A stretch of DNA of 8,878 bases, taken from positions 1 to 8,878 of the forward strand of contig JAHDDN010000217.1 in assembly GCA_020629335.1 (NCBI GenBank), read 5' to 3'. This document shows, piece by piece, positions 5,468-8,878 of this stretch. The DNA is from Chitinophagales bacterium. Its GTDB lineage: Bacteria; Bacteroidota; Bacteroidia; Chitinophagales; UBA2359. Position 1 is the stretch's first letter. Every line of letters starts with the position of its first letter. The notes below the pieces were generated by a model. That model saw only the letters and a program-made list of their open reading frames with translations, did no database searches and was not told where the DNA came from. The position numbers and the translations under genes were made by a program.

Positions 5468-6286
5468 TTATTCACCGACCCACTTCGGTTCACGTTTTTC
5501 TTTGAAAGCAGCAATCCCCTCTCTTGCGTCTTTTGTTTGCAATACATTCATCAGCATCATACGTAAGTAATGATGTTGCTCATCAGAAGATTTTGATTTC
5601 ATTTCATCATAGGCTTTTAGTCCTAAACGGATAGCTGCTGGCGAATTTTCTTTAATATCATTTATTAAAGAATCAACGCTTGCGTCTATATCGGCTGTAA
5701 TTTGTGTGACAATACCAGACTCGAATGCTTCTTTTACATCTAAAGATTTTCCTCTAATACACATATCCAATGCCTTTCTATTTGGCATAACTTCACATAG
5801 GCTCGCCATGACTTGCATGGGCCATAATCCTCTTTTTACTTCTGGTAATCCAAAGCTGGCTTTTTCGCTGGCCAGCACATGTGTACATCCTCCTAAAATT
5901 AAAAACCCACCCGCATAAACGGGAGCGTCTACTTTAGCAATACAAGGTTTGTATAAAGTCTTAAAGGCATCTCCAATTGTAATATCAACTTGTGGTTTTG
6001 GAATAGTAGAATCCGAATCATCAGTTGGGTTCATAAAGGCTTTTAAATCAGCTCCTGCACAAAACACTTTCCCTTCCCCTTCTATTACCACTGCCCAAAT
6101 ATCATTATTGTAATGTGCATAAGCTAAGGCATACACAATTTCATTGACCATTTGTGGCTTGAATGCATTTCGCTTCTCTGGACGATTAAGTCTAATTGTT
6201 AGCACATGGTCCTCATCTTTTACGATGGTATACGCAAAAGTTTGATCGTGAAGCGTATCCGTTTGTTCTTTGGTATAAAATTTCAT
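5468..6286 (-). CDS. crotonase-family enoyl-CoA hydratase/isomerase
   Basis: Cytoplasmic acyl-CoA enzyme of 272 aa from the start I chose, a usual crotonase length. It has the N-terminal strand LTIRLNRPEKRNAF (29-42), the CoA-binding and oxyanion segment FCAGADLKAF (75-84), the second oxyanion segment YAGGFLILGGC (124-134) and FGLPEVKRGLWP (145-156). Rat enoyl-CoA hydratase uses Glu144 and Glu164. Here E149 matches Glu164, but the Glu144 position is L129. A single retained Glu is the arrangement of delta3,delta2-enoyl-CoA isomerases, so isomerase or another crotonase reaction is as likely as hydration. I start at the ATG at 6286 (MKFYTKEQ); the longer frame to 6358 only translates a palindromic repeat. 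Its partner in beta-oxidation is probably the acyl-CoA dehydrogenase upstream, but about 480 bp of structured DNA separates them. Confidence 0.85.
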   Translation of the reverse strand: MKFYTKEQTDTLHDQTFAYTIVKDEDHVLTIRLNRPEKRNAFKPQMVNEIVYALAYAHYNNDIWAVVIEGEGKVFCAGADLKAFMNPTDDSDSTIPKPQVDITIGDAFKTLYKPCIAKVDAPVYAGGFLILGGCTHVLASEKASFGLPEVKRGLWPMQVMASLCEVMPNRKALDMCIRGKSLDVKEAFESGIVTQITADIDASVDSLINDIKENSPAAIRLGLKAYDEMKSKSSDEQHHYLRMMLMNVLQTKDAREGIAAFKEKREPKWVGE

Positions 6287-6307
6287 TGTTAAGTGGTTTG
6301 GGCGCAT

Positions 6308-6377
6308 CCCGATATTTTTTTGGCCGTCTTGTAGGGGCGCATCTATGTGTGCGCCCAACGGCCAAAAAAATATCGGG
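6308..6377. repeat. 19-bp inverted repeat enclosing a family B hairpin
   Basis: The left arm CCCGATATTTTTTTGGCCG (6308-6326) and right arm 6359-6377 are perfect reverse complements. The 32-base centre contains GTAG plus a hairpin GGGCGCAT (6335-6342), loop CTATGT, GTGCGCCC (6349-6356). The whole would form a two-storey stem. GGGCGCATC also occurs just outside at 6300-6308, a direct repeat of 6335-6343. Confidence 0.85.
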
Positions 6378-6513
6378 TCGGGCTATCCGCTCTTATGCAG
6401 CTATTCAGTCACTACTTCACTAAGCTGTATTTGTCTGGCCTTCGGCGCAGCCTGCATCCAGCTAAGTTTCGTAAGCGCCTTCATGGACGCTACATACCGC
6501 TTCTATCCCTTGC
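6378..6513. repeat. GC-rich dispersed intergenic element (GGGCTATCCGCT ... CCGCTTCTATCCC)
   Basis: This segment starts with GGGCTATCCGCT at 6380-6391 and ends with CCGCTTCTATCCC at 6497-6509, which are roughly inverted relative to each other. Its composition is GC-richer than the flanking genes, with the motif CCTTCGGCGCAGCC in the middle. From memory, elements with these two ends are common between genes of Flavobacteriia and relatives. No protein reading makes sense. Confidence 0.5.
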
Positions 6514-6521
6514 GCAAAAAA

Positions 6522-6551
6522 CAATGGCATATTATCTAAAATATGCCATTG
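6522..6551. repeat. 12-bp-stem hairpin
   Basis: CAATGGCATATT (6522-6533) and AATATGCCATTG (6540-6551) are perfect complements around a 6-base loop. There is no T-run on either side. It lies in the presumed leader or intergenic part between the two acyl-CoA genes and could be a processing or stability element. Confidence 0.6.
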
Positions 6552-6580
6552 CTATAGTATTGAGATATTGCTATATTTTT

Positions 6581-6605
6581 GGCGCAAGTCTTTTTGACTT
6601 GTGCC
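6581..6605 (+). repeat. dispersed hairpin, family A, copy 2 (inverted variant)
   Basis: GGCGCAAGTC (6581-6590), five T, GACTTGTGCC (6596-6605) form a 10-bp stem with one G-T wobble. Compared with the other two copies read on their minus strands, the loop-closing G-C pair is swapped to C-G, so both arms changed together while the wobble stayed in place. Confidence 0.75.
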
Positions 6606-6719
6606 AATCGTAGCCCATAATTTATGATATCAATTATGGATTAACTTAGGTGATTTTTTTTGACTTACACAACCGAATAATTTGCCATTGGCAAGTGAAA
6701 ATCAATGCAAGACTCAGCA

Positions 6720-6744
6720 GGCACAAGTGAAAAACACTTGCGCT
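6720..6744 (-). repeat. dispersed hairpin, family A, copy 3; 3' structure of the acyl-CoA dehydrogenase gene
   Basis: Same arms as copy 1 (GCACAAGTG, five A, CACTTGCGC), identical over 25 bases to 262-286. On the dehydrogenase mRNA it lies about 24 bases after the stop codon and would fold with a U5 loop. That is a terminator-like position, though no U-tract follows the stem. Confidence 0.75.
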
Positions 6745-6768
6745 ATAAGAGAAAATACAAGGAATTTA

Positions 6769-8568
6769 TTAGAAGCAATATCCGCCTGCTTCTGTAACTG
6801 TTTCTGCTACTCGACGACGAGCGGCTTTTAGATTGAATGGTAATACCTTAGTATAACGTTTTACAGCTAAAAGCATCATTCTTTCTTTGTCTGCTCCTTC
6901 TTCCATTGCGTAGATACATTCCTTACCCGCTTTAGCAACTACCTCAACTGCTTCATGTTGTAGGATACGGATCATGTCTAAGTGGATAGCATTAGCTTCT
7001 TCTCCTGTGTTTGACATTCTCTTTTCTACTCTTAGTATAGCAGATTCGTAAACAAATATTTGGATAATCATATCTGCTACATTCATCAAGATTTCTTGCT
7101 CATCTTTGATTTTAGAACCAAACTTTTCGGCAGCAGCACCTGCTAATAAGATAGCTGCTTTTTTCATATTGGCTAAAGTCTTTTTCTCTTTCCAAAGCGC
7201 TTCATCGCTACTTTCTAAAGATGGTAAAGACGTTAATTCTTTCATGATTGTTTTCACAGCAGCGAAGAAATCTAATTGACCTTTCATGGCTTTTCTAATT
7301 AGCATATCCACGATCAACATACGGTTGATTTCGTTGGTGCCCTCAAAGATACGAGTGATTCTTGCATCTCTGTACATACGATCCATCGGAGCTTCCGCAG
7401 AGAATCCCATTCCGCCATATATTTGAACCCCTTCATCTACACAGTATGCTTGTGATTCTGATCCATATACTTTTAGGATTGCACACTCAATAGAATATTC
7501 TTCTACAGATTTTGATTTAGCTACATGATCTTCTGCTCCTTCAGCGATTAATTCATCATACTTTTGATCGATATAGTTACCTGTACGATAACCTGCTGAT
7601 TCGATTGCAAACGTTTTAGCAGCCATGTTTGCTAATTTGTGCTTGATGGCACCATAATTAGAAATAGACTGACCAAATTGGATTCTTTCTTGTGCATATT
7701 GAATAGAATGCTGCATGGCTTTTTTGTTCGTACCAATAGCTGCAATACCCAATTTGATTCTACCAGTATTCAAAACATTTACGGCGATTTTGAATCCTCC
7801 TCCTCGCTCTCCTAATAGATTTTCAACAGGTACTTTCACATTATTAAAGAATACTTGTCGAGTGGAAGAACCTTTAATTCCCATCTTCTTTTCTTCTGCT
7901 CCTCTTGTAACACCGCCAAACTCCTCCTCAATAATAAAAGCTGATAAGTTTTTATCATCATCAATTTTAGCAAATACGATGAATATGTTAGACCAACCAG
8001 CATTCGTGATCCACATCTTTTGTCCATTGACAACATAGTGCTTACCATCTTCAGATAACACTGCTTTTGTCTTAGCTGAATTAGCATCAGAACCTGAGCT
8101 TGGCTCTGTTAAACAGTAACAAGTTTTCCATTCAGCTGTTACTAACTTAGGTAAATACTTCGCTCTTTGCTCATCATTACCGTATAATAAGATTGGAGCG
8201 ATACCAATACTTGTCTGTACACCGATGGTTAAAGAGAAGGAAGCTGCTTTTGCCATTTCTTCATTAAGGATAAGGCTATCAACAAAAGGGGCAGGAAAAC
8301 CACCATAAGCTTCTGGTACGCCAATTCCTAAAAAGCCTAAGTCAGCAGTTTGCTTTAATAGCTTAGGCATCATGGTATAATCAGATTGTGCGTCTAATTC
8401 TTCTAATCGAGGTTCGATTTCTTGAGTGACAAAATCTTTGGCAGCTTGTCTGACCATTAGCTGCTCTTCAGTAAATTCTTCTGGAATAAAGGTCTCTTGC
8501 GCCTTTGATTCGGTAAGTAGAAATTCTCCTCCTTTTACGGAGCTTAATTGTTTTAAAACGTCTTCCAT
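6769..8568 (-). CDS. acyl-CoA dehydrogenase, long form with C-terminal extension (VLCAD/ACAD9 type)
   Basis: FAD-dependent enzyme of 599 aa for the first step of fatty-acid beta-oxidation, oxidising acyl-CoA to trans-2-enoyl-CoA and passing electrons to ETF. The N-terminal helical domain is about 34-145 (VPEAYGG at 84-90). The middle beta domain carries the FAD/substrate loop CYCLTEPSSGSDANS (150-164) and WITNAG (186-191). The C-terminal helical domain carries R270, ERIQFGQSIS (294-303), VQIYGGMGF (381-389) and the catalytic base E409 in RIFEGTNE. Residues about 430-599 are an extra helical domain absent from the usual 380-residue enzymes but typical of VLCAD/ACAD9-like members, so long-chain substrates are likely. 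No signal peptide. It begins with MEDVLKQL at 8568. The upstream region holds a -7 box and two dyads that could bind a fatty-acid-responsive repressor. All key residues are present. Confidence 0.92.
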   Translation of the reverse strand: MEDVLKQLSSVKGGEFLLTESKAQETFIPEEFTEEQLMVRQAAKDFVTQEIEPRLEELDAQSDYTMMPKLLKQTADLGFLGIGVPEAYGGFPAPFVDSLILNEEMAKAASFSLTIGVQTSIGIAPILLYGNDEQRAKYLPKLVTAEWKTCYCLTEPSSGSDANSAKTKAVLSEDGKHYVVNGQKMWITNAGWSNIFIVFAKIDDDKNLSAFIIEEEFGGVTRGAEEKKMGIKGSSTRQVFFNNVKVPVENLLGERGGGFKIAVNVLNTGRIKLGIAAIGTNKKAMQHSIQYAQERIQFGQSISNYGAIKHKLANMAAKTFAIESAGYRTGNYIDQKYDELIAEGAEDHVAKSKSVEEYSIECAILKVYGSESQAYCVDEGVQIYGGMGFSAEAPMDRMYRDARITRIFEGTNEINRMLIVDMLIRKAMKGQLDFFAAVKTIMKELTSLPSLESSDEALWKEKKTLANMKKAAILLAGAAAEKFGSKIKDEQEILMNVADMIIQIFVYESAILRVEKRMSNTGEEANAIHLDMIRILQHEAVEVVAKAGKECIYAMEEGADKERMMLLAVKRYTKVLPFNLKAARRRVAETVTEAGGYCF

Positions 8569-8587
8569 CTTTTATGTAGAGTTGTTT

Positions 8588-8606
8588 GTAGGAGCGAATA
8601 GGCTCC
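8588..8606 (-). repeat. leader hairpin related to the GTAGGGGCG family
   Basis: GTAGGAGCGAA matches the start of the family B hairpins with one change. GGAGC (8591-8595) and GCTCC (8602-8606) pair around a 6-base loop. In the dehydrogenase mRNA it ends about 20 bases before the ATG, so it could affect translation initiation. The stem is short. Confidence 0.4.
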
Positions 8607-8657
8607 ATTAAAAAATTATTTTCCTAATTAAAACGCCATTTTTTGCTGAATAGTTTG

Positions 8658-8665
8658 CAAAATTA
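8658..8665 (-). promoter_or_regulatory. Bacteroidota -7 promoter box for the acyl-CoA dehydrogenase gene
   Basis: The minus strand reads TAATTTTG followed by CA, an exact TAnnTTTG match and the same string as at 4638-4645. It lies about 90 bases upstream of the start codon and its upstream end overlaps the first TTAGGC dyad. No clear TTG -33 element is visible. Confidence 0.5.
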
Positions 8666-8680
8666 GGCTTATTGGCCTAA
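8663..8680. promoter_or_regulatory. putative operator dyad 1 (TTAGGC-N6-GCCTAA)
   Basis: Half-sites TTAGGC (8663-8668) and GCCTAA (8675-8680) are perfect complements with a 6-base centre. The dyad overlaps the -7 box by 3 bases, so a bound protein would block RNA polymerase. Confidence 0.55.
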
Positions 8681-8692
8681 AATTACGTATTT

Positions 8693-8710
8693 TTAGGCAT
8701 AAATGCCTAA
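8693..8710. promoter_or_regulatory. putative operator dyad 2 (TTAGGC-N6-GCCTAA)
   Basis: Half-sites TTAGGC (8693-8698) and GCCTAA (8705-8710) have the same format as dyad 1. Complementarity here runs further inward (TTAGGCAT / ATGCCTAA). The centres of the two dyads are exactly 30 bp apart, close to three helical turns, so two dimers would sit on the same DNA face. Confidence 0.55.
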
Positions 8711-8734
8711 TTTTTTGGAAAAACTAGCGTTTTT

Positions 8735-8766
8735 TAATGTGTAATGATTAATGTGTAATGATTAAT
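8735..8766 (+). repeat. tandem 14-bp repeat TAATGTGTAATGAT
   Basis: Two perfect copies (8735-8748 and 8749-8762) are followed by the start of a third (TAAT). It contains the 12-mer TAATGATTAATG (8742-8753) that also brackets the HD-Pnk gene, in the same orientation as its right flank. The ATG of the following small ORF lies in the second copy. Confidence 0.8.
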
Positions 8767-8877
8767 TTTGAATTTTTTGCTGAAGAAAGTCAATATAAAT
8801 CGCTTATTCAAGATAGTGTGGAGCTATTAAACGATCAATTCTTACAAGACGAAAAAATTCACAAAAACAGTGACTAA
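8758..8877 (+). CDS. small hypothetical ORF at window edge (39 aa)
   Basis: ATG at 8758 gives 39 residues (MINFEFFAEESQYKSLIQDS ... IHKNSD) before a TAA at 8875. An in-frame TAA at 8749 limits the start. The peptide is charged, probably helical, and its codons and composition look protein-like rather than repeat-like. The family is not recognised. It could be a short gene, a gene broken by a nonsense or frameshift, or chance. There is no Shine-Dalgarno, which is normal here. The sequence just before the window end (GACTAAT) might begin another TAATCATTA tract. Confidence 0.35.
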   Translation: MINFEFFAEESQYKSLIQDSVELLNDQFLQDEKIHKNSD

Positions 8878-8878
8878 T

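Larger units (their letters stand above)
6287..6768. other. structured intergenic region between the two beta-oxidation genes
   Basis: No gene is supported here; overlapping short frames translate palindromes. In order it holds the nested inverted repeat at 6308-6377, a GC-rich dispersed element at 6378-6513, a 12-bp-stem hairpin at 6522-6551, and two hairpins of family A at 6581-6605 and 6720-6744. No consensus -7 box was found on the minus strand for the crotonase gene. Confidence 0.7.
8569..8757. other. control region of the acyl-CoA dehydrogenase gene
   Basis: This 189-bp region contains, moving away from the start codon, a small leader hairpin, a -7 promoter box, two identical-format dyads and a tandem repeat. 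No coding sequence is seen until the small plus-strand ORF at 8758. Confidence 0.65.

Noticed and set aside
6196..6613. Three overlapping plus-strand frames of 64-88 codons
   Set aside because: They translate palindromes and the GC-rich element in several frames at once, with no family-like features.
7715..8087. Open frames on both strands within the acyl-CoA dehydrogenase
   Set aside because: They are shadows of a fully intact dehydrogenase with all catalytic residues.
261..8766. A CRISPR array made of the recurring short repeats
   Set aside because: Copies are few, inverted relative to each other, thousands of bases apart, and lack regular spacers.

Overview
The window looks like chromosomal DNA of a Bacteroidota member, plausibly near Saprospiraceae or Cytophagales. 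This rests on the TAnnTTTG-type -7 boxes, the lack of Shine-Dalgarno sequences, a lipoprotein with an acidic stretch after its lipidated cysteine, an Asp-box (YCF48/BNR-like) secreted protein, a periplasmic TonB C-terminal-domain protein, and repeat-rich intergenic DNA. The lineage is inferred from these traits, not from a marker gene.

Layout, left to right. Positions 1-92 may hold the 3' end of an unidentified plus-strand gene. Positions 93-401 are repeat-rich and non-coding. At 402-1526 (+) is a two-domain nucleic-acid end-healing enzyme, HD phosphohydrolase plus P-loop polynucleotide kinase, of the HD-Pnk type known from Runella slithyformis. It is bracketed by 12-bp inverted repeats. Next come three minus-strand genes for exported proteins: a small secreted protein (4127-4597), a six-Asp-box beta-propeller protein (3071-4117, only 9 bp downstream and surely co-transcribed), and a lipoprotein with FN3-like and TolB/PD40-like parts (1712-3007). 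Divergent from them is a small exported TonB-domain protein (4725-5114, +). A 353-bp non-coding stretch with a large foldback element follows. A crotonase-family enzyme (5468-6286, -) and a long acyl-CoA dehydrogenase of the VLCAD/ACAD9 type (6769-8568, -) form a fatty-acid beta-oxidation pair, separated by about 480 bp of nested hairpins and dispersed repeats. The acyl-CoA dehydrogenase promoter carries two identical-format dyads exactly 30 bp apart, a probable operator pair. A 39-codon ORF starts inside a tandem repeat at the right edge.

Functionally, the two acyl-CoA enzymes should act in one pathway: the dehydrogenase makes the enoyl-CoA, and the crotonase hydrates or isomerises it. The crotonase lacks one of the two classic catalytic glutamates. 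The cell-envelope genes are of unknown specific role. The end-healing enzyme stands alone, with no ligase visible here.

The most unusual content is non-coding. Three families of short hairpins or repeats recur across the window. Two of them show paired changes in opposite arms between copies, as expected if the fold itself is maintained. I see no CRISPR array, tRNA, rRNA, transposase or recognisable defence operon. The best candidates for something undescribed are the covarying hairpin families and the twin operator, not a new protein system.
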